The notes: a model not told the origin generated them from the sequence alone. Positions 9,488 to 18,832 are shown, counted from the stretch's first letter. The stretch is 64,000 nucleotides of DNA from Arthrobacter cryoconiti (GCF_020905375.1 NZ_JAJJBU010000023.1:1-64000), one strand, 5' to 3'. Program-made: numbers and translations.

Positions 9488-12046
9488 TTACTCACGTTCG
9501 GATACCGCGCCACGTTTCTTTAGAAATCTATATAAAAGTTCGACGGCGAGGCAGCCCATTGCAGTTACTCCAATGGTAGCCGCTAACAGTGCTCCTGACG
9601 GGATGTCAAGAGCAAAGAAGTTCCGCGAAAACGGCACGGCCATGATGAGAGCCAGAGTTGCCACCAAAGCTGAGACCAACAATGTGCGCCAGAAATCGAA
9701 CGGTCGAGCCAGCGCGCCGAGTACCCACAGGGCCACCAAGAGCACTGTCAGGGTGGTCGCTGTCTGTGCCGCCGTCGTAGCTTCCGCTTCCCCCAGCGCA
9801 GGGTTAGGGAAGGCCCGGGCAAAGGAATAGACCGCCATGATACAGCCGGCCATGATGGCGCCTGCCGGGATAGAGAACATCAACGCGCGCCGCAAAAAAC
9901 CCGGCTTATAGCGTCGGCTGTTGGGCAACAGGGCTAGAAAGAATGCTGGGATACCAATCGTCATGGAACTGACGACTGAAAGCTGGCGTGGCAGGAACGG
10001 ATAAGGCCACAGCAAGATGCCGATCACAATGGAAATGATGATCGCATAGACAGTTTTGCTCAAGAAAAGGTTGGCCACACGCTCCACGTTGGCAATGACG
10101 CGCCGGCCTTCAGCCACCACAGACGGGAGGTGGGAAAATTGGCCGTCGAGTAGCACCAGGCGAGAAACTGCCTTGGTCGCTGCTGCCCCGCTGCCCATGG
10201 CAATTCCGATGTCGGCGTACTTTAGCGCCAGCGCGTCGTTAACGCCGTCACCGGTCATGGCGACCACGTGGTCGCGGCTTTGCAAGGCCAAGACGATGGC
10301 TTTCTTCTGCTCCGGGGTGACCCTGCCAAGCACGCTCTCACGCTCGAGTACCTCGGCCATGGCGTGCTGGTCCTGCGGAAGATGACGGGCGTCGTAACCG
10401 TCGCCAGCAAAGTCGAACCCGACGTCACGGGCCACGGCGGCCACTGTGCGCGGGTTATCTCCGGAGATGATTTTCAAGGCGACACCCTGCTCGCGGAAAT
10501 ACGCCAAAGTCGCCGCCGCATCCGGCCGTACTTTTTCACGGAAGACCACCAGGGCCACGGGTATTAATCCCGTCAGAGAATAGTTTTCCTCTGGGGCGCT
10601 GCTAACCGATTCGACACGGTGCGCGAGAATGATTGCGCGAAGTCCGCGTCCTGCCGCTTCGTGGGAGAGTTTCAAAGCCGCCTGCGCCTCTGGGGTGCCG
10701 GCCGTCGCCAACACCACCTCTGGCGCCCCGATGACCCACGTTCCAGCTGCGGTACCTGCGCCGAAGGTGACGGCGCTGAACTTACGGGCACTGCTAAACG
10801 CCACGACGTCCAGCGGCTCCAACGCCAGCACCACGGCATACTGCCCCGCCATGGCTGCCGCCGTCGCATTTGCGTTAGGATCCGCAGCAGTCCAAGCCAG
10901 GGCGCTCTCCCACCCAAGGACGGGATTGAGCACAGCGGTACTTGCCCATTCCATCCGCCCCTCGGTCAGGGTTCCGGTCTTGTCCAGACAGACCATGTCC
11001 ACCCGTGCCAGTCCCTCCACTGCGGGCAGCTCTTGGACCAAAACATTGCGTCTGGCCAGAGAAATGGCCGCCATCCCGAATGAAATGCTCGTCAGCAGCA
11101 CCAACCCCTCAGGGATCATTGCCACAATACTGGCGACGGCACTGACGACAGCTACTTTCCACTGCCCCGACGCAATCGACGCCGCCCAGCCACCATAGGC
11201 ATTCATCTGCCCATTCACTACCAAGGCGATAATCGGGATCAGTGCCCACGCAATGTAGACGATGATGCGGTTGATCGAATTGCGAATCTCCGAATTCACC
11301 AATGAAAACCTGCGGGCCTCGGCTGTCAGAGCGCTCGCGTAGGAGTCTGTGCCCACCCCATGGACTCGTGCTGCACCGTGTCCGGCCACAACAGCAGATC
11401 CGGAAAGCGCCTTATCCCCCGCAGCCTTCGTGACAGGCTCTGATTCACCAGTGAGTAGCGACTCATCAACTTCCAAGGACTCGCAGAAAAGAACTGTGGC
11501 GTCAGCGGGAATCTGATCTCCCGTCCGCAAGAGCAGAAGATCGTCATAGAGAACCTCGCCCACGGAAACCTCGGCTTCAAGACCATCCCGGCGCACCAAT
11601 GCCTTCGGCGCGTGTAACACCGCCAATTTGTCGAGGGTCCGCTTGGACCGATATTCCTGGACCACGCCGATGGCTGCGTTGGCCACCACGATAAAACCGA
11701 ATAGGGCATCCCGGGGGTCGCCCACCAACAGAACCAAAACTAGTGCGCTGCCCAGCACTGCGTTGAACAGGGTAAAAACGTTCGAACGAACGATGGCCCA
11801 GATACTGCGGCTGCTCTCATGCGCTACGTTGTTATCGAGTTCTAACACTCGGCGCTCATGGACCTGCGCTTGCGTTAGCCCATCGCGTTCCAGTGCTGCC
11901 GAGTCCACGGGTAGTAGTTTGCTGCGCGCTAACGCTAAAGCTGCACGTTTATGCTCGTCCCGGCGTTCAGCAACAAGCGTGCTCTTGGGTTTACTACGGG
12001 TCAGATCCCGCGACCCCGCCTTTCCGTGCGTCCCTTTATCGCTCAA
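9488..12046 (-). CDS. Cation-translocating P-type ATPase (CtpE-like)
   Basis: An 852-residue P2-type ion pump of the cytoplasmic membrane. Motifs in order: TGES dephosphorylation loop at 199-202, IPEG ion-site motif in transmembrane helix 4 at 311-314, phosphorylated Asp355 in DKTGTLTEG, and TGDGVNDALALKYADIGIAMG in the hinge. The region IPEGLVLLTSISFGMAAISLARRNVLVQ resembles mycobacterial CtpE, which has been linked to calcium uptake, so Ca2+ is a reasonable but unproven substrate. There are no N-terminal heavy-metal CxxC domains. The start overlaps the stop of the RNA methyltransferase by 4 bases (ATGA), placing it last in a three-gene operon with the APC permease. Confidence 0.92.
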   Translation of the reverse strand: MSDKGTHGKAGSRDLTRSKPKSTLVAERRDEHKRAALALARSKLLPVDSAALERDGLTQAQVHERRVLELDNNVAHESSRSIWAIVRSNVFTLFNAVLGSALVLVLLVGDPRDALFGFIVVANAAIGVVQEYRSKRTLDKLAVLHAPKALVRRDGLEAEVSVGEVLYDDLLLLRTGDQIPADATVLFCESLEVDESLLTGESEPVTKAAGDKALSGSAVVAGHGAARVHGVGTDSYASALTAEARRFSLVNSEIRNSINRIIVYIAWALIPIIALVVNGQMNAYGGWAASIASGQWKVAVVSAVASIVAMIPEGLVLLTSISFGMAAISLARRNVLVQELPAVEGLARVDMVCLDKTGTLTEGRMEWASTAVLNPVLGWESALAWTAADPNANATAAAMAGQYAVVLALEPLDVVAFSSARKFSAVTFGAGTAAGTWVIGAPEVVLATAGTPEAQAALKLSHEAAGRGLRAIILAHRVESVSSAPEENYSLTGLIPVALVVFREKVRPDAAATLAYFREQGVALKIISGDNPRTVAAVARDVGFDFAGDGYDARHLPQDQHAMAEVLERESVLGRVTPEQKKAIVLALQSRDHVVAMTGDGVNDALALKYADIGIAMGSGAAATKAVSRLVLLDGQFSHLPSVVAEGRRVIANVERVANLFLSKTVYAIIISIVIGILLWPYPFLPRQLSVVSSMTIGIPAFFLALLPNSRRYKPGFLRRALMFSIPAGAIMAGCIMAVYSFARAFPNPALGEAEATTAAQTATTLTVLLVALWVLGALARPFDFWRTLLVSALVATLALIMAVPFSRNFFALDIPSGALLAATIGVTAMGCLAVELLYRFLKKRGAVSERE

Positions 12047-13455
12047 GAGCGGCCCAGATCAGTCTTCTTTGACGGAGTTACCTTGGTCAGCCGTACCACC
12101 GTTTCCACATGATGGGTGTGCGGATAGAGATCGAAGGCTGTGATCCGATCTACCTGCCAACCAGCATTGGCAAAGTACTTCACGTCTCTGGCAAGTGAGG
12201 CCGGATCGCAAGAGACGTAAACAATAGCGGACGGCCGTTGTGCTACCAGAGAGCGCACCACCGACTTTCCAGCTCCGGCACGTGGCGGGTCAAGCACGAC
12301 GGCGGAAAGGCCGCGACGTTCCCCTCCCATGACCTGCTCAACGCGGCTCTGGACAATCTCCACCTGAGCGGCGGAATGCAGGTTCTTGCGCGCATCACGA
12401 CTGGTGCCCGGTGCGGCTTCTACGGACAATACGCTCCCCTGCGGACCCACCGCGTCAGCCAGTGGGGCGCTAAACAGGCCTGCACCGGCATACAGATCAG
12501 CTACGTGGGCACCATCATTGAGATATCCACCTTCAAGTAGTGCGCCAAGAGCCGCATCGGTAAGAATCTTGGGGGCATTGCGGTGGATCTGCCAGAAGCC
12601 GTCGCCCGTTACTCTAAACTCATGATCTGCCGTGGTTTCCCTGACCCAACCTCGGCCGCTTTGGACTTCAATAGCCCCGGATTCAAAATTCCACCGAGCC
12701 ACCGACGGAGGAGTTTGGCATCCCGCCAAAGAGCGCGCAACCCGTTTCACGGCAGCACCGGCAGCTTTTTCACTCAGTCCAGCGGCCGGCGCCACGAGCA
12801 CGAGCACGCCAGAGCCGTTGGCTGGCGCCGCCACTTCAACTCGTTCAATTCCCGTGAAGTCATGCTCCCATAGCCGCAGATCGTTCACTGCGGGAAGGGC
12901 CAGAGGCATTTCCTCGATGGGAATAATTGTGTGCGAGCGGTGAGAGTGCATGCCCACCTTGCCCGAAGGGGTAACGGCAAAGCCTACTCGTGTACGCCAG
13001 CCCAGCCCGTTCGCTTGCTCGAGTGTGCCTGAGGAGTCCACGTCTTGAACACCGTCGCTGAATAACTCGTCCAAAATTTCCGCTGAGAGTCCACCAAGCC
13101 GTTGCAGTTGCTCACGGACAACGGCGGTCTTGAGCGCTCGTTGCCTAGGCCGGGAAACGTGACCAAACTCAGCACCACCAACGGGGATGCTCTGACGGCT
13201 GGCGGCACGCAAGGCGTCAGCTTCCGGCCAGAAATGCTGCACCCGATCCGCTGACGCTTCCAGTACTCGTGTGACGTCCGCGCGCCAAAACTTGGCGTCG
13301 GCGTCGTGCTCTGTTAAAGCAATCTCGACGATCTCCCCGGGGATAGCGTGGCGAACAAAGATCACACGTCCCTCATGACGGGCAACGCAATGACCGCCGT
13401 GGGCAATCGGTCCGACCGTGACGATCAGGCCGGGTGTGCTGGTGGACTCGCTCAT
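12043..13455 (-). CDS. Class I SAM-dependent RNA methyltransferase, TrmA/RlmD family
   Basis: A 470-residue RNA m5U methyltransferase-type protein. An N-terminal TRAM domain (about 8-65, IVTVGPIAHGGHCVARHEGRV) is followed by the SAM-binding motif VADLYAGAGLFSAPLA. The catalytic block is YVSCDPASLARD, with the nucleophilic Cys. The proline-rich VLDPPRAGAGKSVV motif is also present. The N-terminal cluster that holds an Fe-S centre in RlmD and RumA has lost its cysteines here. This is the Rv2689c position in the M. tuberculosis order. An aggaat ribosome binding site lies in the tail of the upstream APC gene, 5 bases away. Confidence 0.9.
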   Translation of the reverse strand: MSESTSTPGLIVTVGPIAHGGHCVARHEGRVIFVRHAIPGEIVEIALTEHDADAKFWRADVTRVLEASADRVQHFWPEADALRAASRQSIPVGGAEFGHVSRPRQRALKTAVVREQLQRLGGLSAEILDELFSDGVQDVDSSGTLEQANGLGWRTRVGFAVTPSGKVGMHSHRSHTIIPIEEMPLALPAVNDLRLWEHDFTGIERVEVAAPANGSGVLVLVAPAAGLSEKAAGAAVKRVARSLAGCQTPPSVARWNFESGAIEVQSGRGWVRETTADHEFRVTGDGFWQIHRNAPKILTDAALGALLEGGYLNDGAHVADLYAGAGLFSAPLADAVGPQGSVLSVEAAPGTSRDARKNLHSAAQVEIVQSRVEQVMGGERRGLSAVVLDPPRAGAGKSVVRSLVAQRPSAIVYVSCDPASLARDVKYFANAGWQVDRITAFDLYPHTHHVETVVRLTKVTPSKKTDLGRS

Positions 13456-13460
13456 GGTTT

Positions 13461-15467
13461 CTATTCCTGATATTTCTGTGCGTCGGCGGAGGACTTAAGT
13501 TGCCATGGCACGCTCGCCACGATAACTCCTGGTTCAAAGTGCAACCGCGTCTTAATGCGCAGGGCCGTCTGGTTGTGAACCAGTTGTTCCCACCATTTGC
13601 CCACCACGTATTCCGGGATGTACACCACTATCAAGTCCCGCGGGGAATCCCGGCGCATGGCCTTGATGTGGCTGATCAGCGGCGTCAGCGTTTCCCTGTA
13701 AGGGCTCGCCAACACAGTCAACGGTACCGGGATGTCCAGCCGGTCCCAATCCGCTATGGTTTGTTCGGTTTCCACCGGGTCCAGGTCCACGGTGATCGCC
13801 TCCAGCGAAGACGGCCGCGATGCGCGGGCAAATGCCAACGCCCGCATGACCGGCTTGCGGACGTGGGAGACAAGAATCACGGCATGGATTCGTGCAGGCA
13901 GGGCCCTTGTTGCCGAATTTGTCTCCACAGCTAGTTCCTTGGCCACGTTCGCGTAATGATTGTGGATACTCCACATGACCGCAAACAGAACGGCCATGGC
14001 CAGGAGAGCAATCCAGGCACCTTGCTCAAATTTGGTGATCAACACGATGATCAGCACTGTCAGCGTCATGCAAAAACCAACAGTGTTGATGACCCGTGAG
14101 CGCTTCATCCGGAAGCGGATGGGACGGTCCTTGACTGTGCGAAGTTGGTGCGTCCAGTGCCGCACCATGCCCAACTGGCTGGCCGTGAAGGAGATAAAAA
14201 CGCCCACAATGTAGAGCTGGATCAACTTGGTGACGTCAGCGTTGAACGCGACGATCAGCACCAACGCACCCGCAGCAAGCAGGATCACTCCGTTGCTAAA
14301 GGCAAGACGGTCTCCGCGGGTGCGCAGTTGGCGGGGTAGGTATCCGTCGCGAGCCAGAATTGACGCCAGCACCGGGAAGCCATTGAAGGCGGTGTTGGAG
14401 GCAAAGACCAAGATGACTCCGGTCGCTGCCACAACAATGAAGAATGGGATCGAGCCATTACCAAAAATTGTTGAGCCAATTTGGCTAATAGAGGGGTTTT
14501 GCACGTAATCGGCGGTCGGCGGGACGCCGTTCACGAGGAACTCCGTGGCGGGGTCACCCACAATGTGAACGCCCGTCGCATTGGCCAAGAACAAGATTCC
14601 CGCCATCATCCCGGCCGCTATTGCACCAAGAAGCAGCAAGGTGGTTGCGGCATTTTTACTCTTGGGCTTGCGGAAGTTCGGCACACCGTTGCTGATGGCT
14701 TCCACACCCGTCAAGGCAGCGGCACCAGAGGAGAACGCCCGCAACAGCAGGAAGGCACCGCCCAAGCCCATCAGGCCCTGGTTAAACGCCGCTTCGGGAA
14801 TGATCACAAAGTCAGCAGACGGTGCGCGCCCCAGTGTTCCCGTCGCCGCTTGGAACAGGCCAATCGCGGTCATGGAGAAGATACAAAACATGAAGATGTA
14901 TGTTGGCACGGCAAATACGCTGCCGGCCTCCCTGATGCCTCGCAGGTTCACCAGGGCCAGAACTATCACCCCGATGACCGCGACGACCGTTTGGGTGCCA
15001 TGCCAGCCCGGGACGGCCGTAGCTAAGTAGTTTGCCGCCGAGGACATCGACACGGCCACGGTCAGTACGTAGTCAACCATCAAGGCCGATGCCACCGTCA
15101 GTCCTGCCGTTTTACCCAAATTGACGTTGGCGATCTCATAGTCACCGCCACCAGAGGGGTAAGCGTGCACGTTCTGTCGGTAAGAGGCCACCACTGTAAG
15201 CAGCACCACCATGACGGCCAAGCCGACCCAAGGGGCCAAAGCAACAGACGCCACGCCCGCCAGAGCCAAGGTCAGTAGAATCTCGTCGGGGGCATAGGCT
15301 ACCGAGGAGAGAGCGTCAGAGGCGAAAACTGGAAGCGCAATCCGCTTCGGAAGCAGCGTATGCGCCAGTTTGTCGTTTCGATAAGGCCTGCCAACAAGGA
15401 CGCGTTTGATGGCGTTGAAGAAATTCAGCACGCGGGTAACGCTAGTCGCTTGACGGGCTAAAGTCAT
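13461..15467 (-). CDS. APC-family permease, KimA-like putative K+ transporter
   Basis: About 668 residues: a hydrophobic core of about 12 membrane segments, then a soluble C-terminal domain of roughly 170 residues. The first segments carry ALPVFASDALSSVAYAPDE, SYRQNVHAYPSGGGDYEIA and MVDYVLTVAVSMSSAANY. That pattern fits the KUP/KimA branch of the APC superfamily, whose characterised member takes up K+. It is divergent from two RCK-type TrkA proteins, as Rv2690c is from ceoB-ceoC, which supports a K+ role. The start is uncertain: ATG 15467 has no clear ribosome binding site, and GTG 15431 (VLNFFNAIKRVLVGRP) is a good alternative. It leads an operon with the methyltransferase and ATPase. Confidence 0.85.
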   Translation of the reverse strand: MTLARQATSVTRVLNFFNAIKRVLVGRPYRNDKLAHTLLPKRIALPVFASDALSSVAYAPDEILLTLALAGVASVALAPWVGLAVMVVLLTVVASYRQNVHAYPSGGGDYEIANVNLGKTAGLTVASALMVDYVLTVAVSMSSAANYLATAVPGWHGTQTVVAVIGVIVLALVNLRGIREAGSVFAVPTYIFMFCIFSMTAIGLFQAATGTLGRAPSADFVIIPEAAFNQGLMGLGGAFLLLRAFSSGAAALTGVEAISNGVPNFRKPKSKNAATTLLLLGAIAAGMMAGILFLANATGVHIVGDPATEFLVNGVPPTADYVQNPSISQIGSTIFGNGSIPFFIVVAATGVILVFASNTAFNGFPVLASILARDGYLPRQLRTRGDRLAFSNGVILLAAGALVLIVAFNADVTKLIQLYIVGVFISFTASQLGMVRHWTHQLRTVKDRPIRFRMKRSRVINTVGFCMTLTVLIIVLITKFEQGAWIALLAMAVLFAVMWSIHNHYANVAKELAVETNSATRALPARIHAVILVSHVRKPVMRALAFARASRPSSLEAITVDLDPVETEQTIADWDRLDIPVPLTVLASPYRETLTPLISHIKAMRRDSPRDLIVVYIPEYVVGKWWEQLVHNQTALRIKTRLHFEPGVIVASVPWQLKSSADAQKYQE

Positions 15468-15591
15468 GACAGACACTGGCCATGACACACTTTGTAGGTG
15501 GACATTGACCTGGATCAACTTGACCGGGCTGCCCCCCACCCGTCAGATTAGTAGCTGAACTGCGTTGCAGTGCACATCAAGAGGAGCATCA

Positions 15592-16263
15592 ATGGCGCAC
15601 TTTGTGATCATGGGTTGCGGTCGCGTGGGCGCCACCCTGGCCCATACCTTGGAAGACTCTGGGCACTCTGTGGCCATCATCGATCAGGATGAACGTGCTT
15701 TTCGTCGGCTGCGAACGGGCTTTGGTGGGCGCAAAATTACCGGCGTCGGCTTTGACCAGGACACCCTTCGCCAAGCCGACATCGAGAACGCCTACGCATT
15801 TGCCGCCGTATCCAGTGGCGACAACTCGAATATCCTCGCCACCCGCGTGGCACGGGAGACGTTCCATGTAGAACACGTCGTTGCGCGGATCTATGATCCT
15901 GGCCGGGCAGAGATCTATCAGCGTCTTGGCATTGCCACGGTGGCTGCAGTTCGATGGAGCGCTGACCAGGTGCTGCGACGGATACTTCCTGAGACCTCCA
16001 TTAAGGGCGATTTCCGTGAACCTTCCGGTCGTCTGATTCTGGCTGAGATTTCCTTGAACCCGGAGTGGATTGGCCGAGGTATCAAAGAGATAGAACAGGC
16101 AGCCTCGATCCGTGTGGCTTACCTAACCCGATTCGGCGAAGGCATGCTGCCGGGATCTGGGACCAGTTATCAAGACGGCGACACCGTTCACGCGATGGTT
16201 ACGGGCAAGGACACAGCTGAAGTGACACGAATTTTGGCGGCACCGCCCGTAAAGGAAGGCTGA
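15592..16263 (+). CDS. TrkA-family K+ regulatory NAD-binding protein (CeoB-like)
   Basis: A 223-residue cytosolic RCK protein. It has an N-terminal Rossmann RCK-N domain (HFVIMGCGRVGATLAHTLEDSGHSV) with the GxGxxG nucleotide motif and acidic ribose-binding Asp (IIDQD), and a C-terminal TrkA-C domain from about residue 140. Such proteins bind NAD(H) or ATP and gate K+ channels or carriers. The ATG at 15592 has gaggag 6 bases upstream; an in-frame extension to 15565 is less likely. It forms an operon with the next RCK gene, 1 base apart, as ceoB-ceoC do in mycobacteria. Confidence 0.93.
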   Translation: MAHFVIMGCGRVGATLAHTLEDSGHSVAIIDQDERAFRRLRTGFGGRKITGVGFDQDTLRQADIENAYAFAAVSSGDNSNILATRVARETFHVEHVVARIYDPGRAEIYQRLGIATVAAVRWSADQVLRRILPETSIKGDFREPSGRLILAEISLNPEWIGRGIKEIEQAASIRVAYLTRFGEGMLPGSGTSYQDGDTVHAMVTGKDTAEVTRILAAPPVKEG

Positions 16264-16264
16264 G

Positions 16265-16933
16265 ATGCTTGTAGTGATTGTAGGTGCAGGCAGCGTTGGC
16301 TGCTCTATTGCCCGCGAACTCCTGTCCCACGGCCACGAGTTGCTGTTGATCGATCCCAAACCTGAAGTCATCGGTAAGAGTGGTTTGCGGGGGGCGCGTT
16401 GGCTCGTTGGCGATGCGTGCGAAATCAGCACCCTACGCGAAGCTAAGCTTCAAGAAGCTGATGTGGTGGTCTCGGCTACCGGCGATGACAAAGTGAATTT
16501 GGTAGTCTCTCTACTCGCTAAGACTGAATTTGGGGTGGGTCGGACGGTGGGCCGCGTCAATAACCCCAAGAACGATTGGATGTTTGATGACTCCTGGGGT
16601 GTGGACGTCGCCGTCAACACCCCACGTCTGATGACAGCCCTCGTCGAAGAAGCCGTAGAGATCGGCGATCTGGTCCGCCTCCTGACTCTCCAGGCGGGAG
16701 TAGCTTCCCTGGTTGAGTTCACCGTCCCGGAAGAATCACACATCATCGGCCTGACGGTTGGTTCCGTGGACTGGCCCCAGGATGCAACTCTCGTAGCCAT
16801 TCTGCGCGATGAAGCACCCATCACGCCCAGTAAAGATGACGTGATGGAATCCCGCGATGAACTCTTCTTCATCTCCACGATCGCCGCGGAAGACGAACTG
16901 CGGGCGTTGCTGTCAACGCCCAAGGGAAGCTAA
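16265..16933 (+). CDS. TrkA-family K+ regulatory NAD-binding protein (CeoC-like)
   Basis: A 222-residue paralogue of its neighbour with the same RCK-N plus TrkA-C layout. The nucleotide motif is VVIVGAGSVGCSIARELL, with Asp in LLIDPKPE. The C-terminal part around EFTVPEESHIIGLTVGSVDWP is the RCK-C ligand domain. A ggaagg ribosome binding site lies inside the end of the preceding gene. The two probably form a hetero-oligomeric ring on a K+ transporter. Its TAA overlaps the convergent DUF3159 stop region by 4 bases. Confidence 0.93.
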   Translation: MLVVIVGAGSVGCSIARELLSHGHELLLIDPKPEVIGKSGLRGARWLVGDACEISTLREAKLQEADVVVSATGDDKVNLVVSLLAKTEFGVGRTVGRVNNPKNDWMFDDSWGVDVAVNTPRLMTALVEEAVEIGDLVRLLTLQAGVASLVEFTVPEESHIIGLTVGSVDWPQDATLVAILRDEAPITPSKDDVMESRDELFFISTIAAEDELRALLSTPKGS

Positions 16934-17721
16934 GACATGGGCTCCGGCTCCGGACGCTCGGCTACTATGGCCGTAGCGTCCGCTGCCAGTGTGTCCCCTG
17001 CCGCTCCGCCATCTGCGATATCGTCTTCTGATACAGGCCGGCTAATCAACCAGGCTATCCACAAGCCCAGGACGTAAAGCGGTAACCCCATGAGTAGACG
17101 CATGGCGCCCAGAGCATCGATCTGCGCCGTGAAGTACAGGGGTAGCTGAACAGCTAACCTGAACGCCATTACGCCCACCATTATCCACGTAGCAACCCGG
17201 TATGCTCGGAGCCGCTCAGGCTTCTTGCGCCAACGGAGCCCCTCATTGCGAGCGTAGCCAAACACCACACCGAGCACTGGCCAGCGGAAGGCGATCGATA
17301 GGACCATCGCGGCCAGATAGATCGCATTCGTGTAGAAACCGATGGTATAAAAGTCCTCAGCCTTGCCAGTTTTCAGGGCCAGAATGGCTGAAAGAGCAAC
17401 CCCAGCTATCCCAGCCAAGGACTGCGTAAGTGAGGTTCGCTGAAACAAGCGCACGATCACGAAAAGCGCTGCAATGACCACGGACCCGATCAGGGAGACC
17501 ATTAGCTCACGGGTAAGGGTGAAAGTCACCAAAAAAACTAGGCCTGGCAGAACGCTTTCCACGATGCCACGGATACCGCCGGCAGCAGCTAGAAGGTCAA
17601 TATGGCCGTTTTCCTTGCGCACCAAAGGTGACGCAGACGCCAGTCCGTTGGCTAGATTGGCGAAAGAGTTGGGTTGGGCCTTCGGATCGCTCTCGAGGGG
17701 ATCGGACGTGTTCTCGTTCAA
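16930..17721 (-). CDS. DUF3159 integral membrane protein
   Basis: A 263-residue membrane protein of the DUF3159 family, conserved across Actinobacteria and of unknown function. After a hydrophilic N-terminus of about 45 residues there are some five or six membrane segments (LPGLVFLVTFTLTRELMVSLIGSV, VVIAALFVIVRLFQR and others). The FRWPVLGVVFGYARNEGLRWRKKPERLRAY block is characteristic. The start is TTG at 17721, supported by aggag 7 bases upstream within the OB-fold gene's end. It corresponds to Rv2693c. Confidence 0.86.
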   Translation of the reverse strand: MNENTSDPLESDPKAQPNSFANLANGLASASPLVRKENGHIDLLAAAGGIRGIVESVLPGLVFLVTFTLTRELMVSLIGSVVIAALFVIVRLFQRTSLTQSLAGIAGVALSAILALKTGKAEDFYTIGFYTNAIYLAAMVLSIAFRWPVLGVVFGYARNEGLRWRKKPERLRAYRVATWIMVGVMAFRLAVQLPLYFTAQIDALGAMRLLMGLPLYVLGLWIAWLISRPVSEDDIADGGAAGDTLAADATAIVAERPEPEPMS

Positions 17722-18144
17722 CTAGCTCTCCTGCGTTCCCATGATTTCGTAGCGTGGATTGTACATAGTGGGCAGTCCGTCTCGCAGGGAGACCATGCCT
17801 TCAACCCATACCCGAGTACCCGGGTAGATACCTGGCACTCGTCGCCGCCCGAGCCAGACGAGTCGAAGCCGGTGACTACCACCATCGACGACAGCGCGGT
17901 GAAACTCTCGATCCGTGAGAATTGCTGTGTAGCGCGGATATTCGCACGCTGGAACAATGCTCACCTGATCAATGACCCCTGCACATATTGCGCGACCGCG
18001 CGGACGCAGCTCGTTAATAGGGGAAGGTGTAGGTGGACCTGTATCTTTTAGGTGCACCAACTTAGCCGATGGCCGTGATTTCAGGTCCTCGGCGCAACGG
18101 TTCGCCACCTTGTGCGGGGGCTGTTTGGTCACCCGGTAGTTCAC
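17722..18144 (-). CDS. OB-fold nucleic acid-binding domain protein
   Basis: About 140 residues. The C-terminal 90 form an OB-fold: a strand pattern of RAICAGVIDQVSIVPA, YTAILTD, RLRLVWLGRRRVPGIYPGTRVWVEGMVSL and a closing IYNPRYE-like motif (MYNPRYEI). It matches the Rv2694c-type family, which has a RecG- or tRNA-ligase-like OB domain and unknown function. The family block AEDLKSR lies upstream of the DUF3710 stop, so the gene must overlap DUF3710 out of frame. I chose GTG 18144 to give the usual N-terminal length, but GTG 18132 or 18108 is possible. Confidence 0.7.
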   Translation of the reverse strand: MNYRVTKQPPHKVANRCAEDLKSRPSAKLVHLKDTGPPTPSPINELRPRGRAICAGVIDQVSIVPACEYPRYTAILTDREFHRAVVDGGSHRLRLVWLGRRRVPGIYPGTRVWVEGMVSLRDGLPTMYNPRYEIMGTQES

Positions 18145-18832
18145 CGCCTGCTGCGGCCGATGCGTCCTTGGGCAAGCGCAGCACCAGCAAGTCGCGGGGC
18201 GGCAGGGGGGTCTCGCCTCGGACCACCACAACTCCCCGGAACAACTCTTCAAGCTCTTTCGCAGCCTCGGGATCGACCGCGGCATCACCACCAAGAACCC
18301 CGCGCAAGAACCAGCGCGGACCGTCCACGCCAACGAATCGGGCCACGCGGAAGCCCTTGCTTCCGTCAGTGGTTTGGGCCGGAACTTTCGCGAGGACTTC
18401 TGGCCCGAAAGTACCATCGAGGACTTCGACTTCCCCGCCCTGTGAGCCTACAGAAACGCCGATTTGCTCGCGGATATCACGCCACAACTGCTCGGAACGA
18501 GATGCCGCGAACGCCTGCAACTGCAAGCTCGAGCCGTTTAAATCCAAGGTGACGGCAATGACACGAGAGGTACTTTCTTCCACTTCCAACCGCAGGGACA
18601 AGCCCACACGTGGAGTGATGAGCAGTGCTCCGAGGTCTACGTAGCCGTCAGTATCGGTGATCTCGTCCGCGTCTAGTGGCCCGTGAATTTTCCGCTCATA
18701 GGCGGTGTCGGTGGGATCTGGCGGCAACGCCAGCCCTCCCTCTTGCGTGGAAGCGTCGTCAGCGTTGGCCGCCGGAGCTGTGCCCGCCGCGTCCTCGTTC
18801 TTCGATTTTTTCTTGCCAAGCCCAAAAGCCAT
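18062..18832 (-). CDS. DUF3710 domain-containing protein
   Basis: A 256-residue soluble protein of the actinobacterial DUF3710 family (Rv2696c position), function unknown. The N-terminus is charged and low in complexity (MAFGLGKKKSKNEDAAG). The domain spans about residues 50-225, including GYVDLGALLITPRVGLSLRLEV, FAASRSEQLWRDIREQI and GPRWFLRGVLGG. The last 30 residues are a Gly/Ala-rich tail that overlaps the start of the OB-fold gene in another frame. It lies 38 bases downstream of dut on the same strand and is probably co-transcribed with it. Confidence 0.86.
   Translation of the reverse strand: MAFGLGKKKSKNEDAAGTAPAANADDASTQEGGLALPPDPTDTAYERKIHGPLDADEITDTDGYVDLGALLITPRVGLSLRLEVEESTSRVIAVTLDLNGSSLQLQAFAASRSEQLWRDIREQIGVSVGSQGGEVEVLDGTFGPEVLAKVPAQTTDGSKGFRVARFVGVDGPRWFLRGVLGGDAAVDPEAAKELEELFRGVVVVRGETPLPPRDLLVLRLPKDASAAAGGELPGDQTAPAQGGEPLRRGPEITAIG

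Noticed and set aside
8789-9523. Plus-strand open frame of 244 codons opposite acnA
   Set aside because: Antisense to well-conserved aconitase sequence and runs into the ATPase end.
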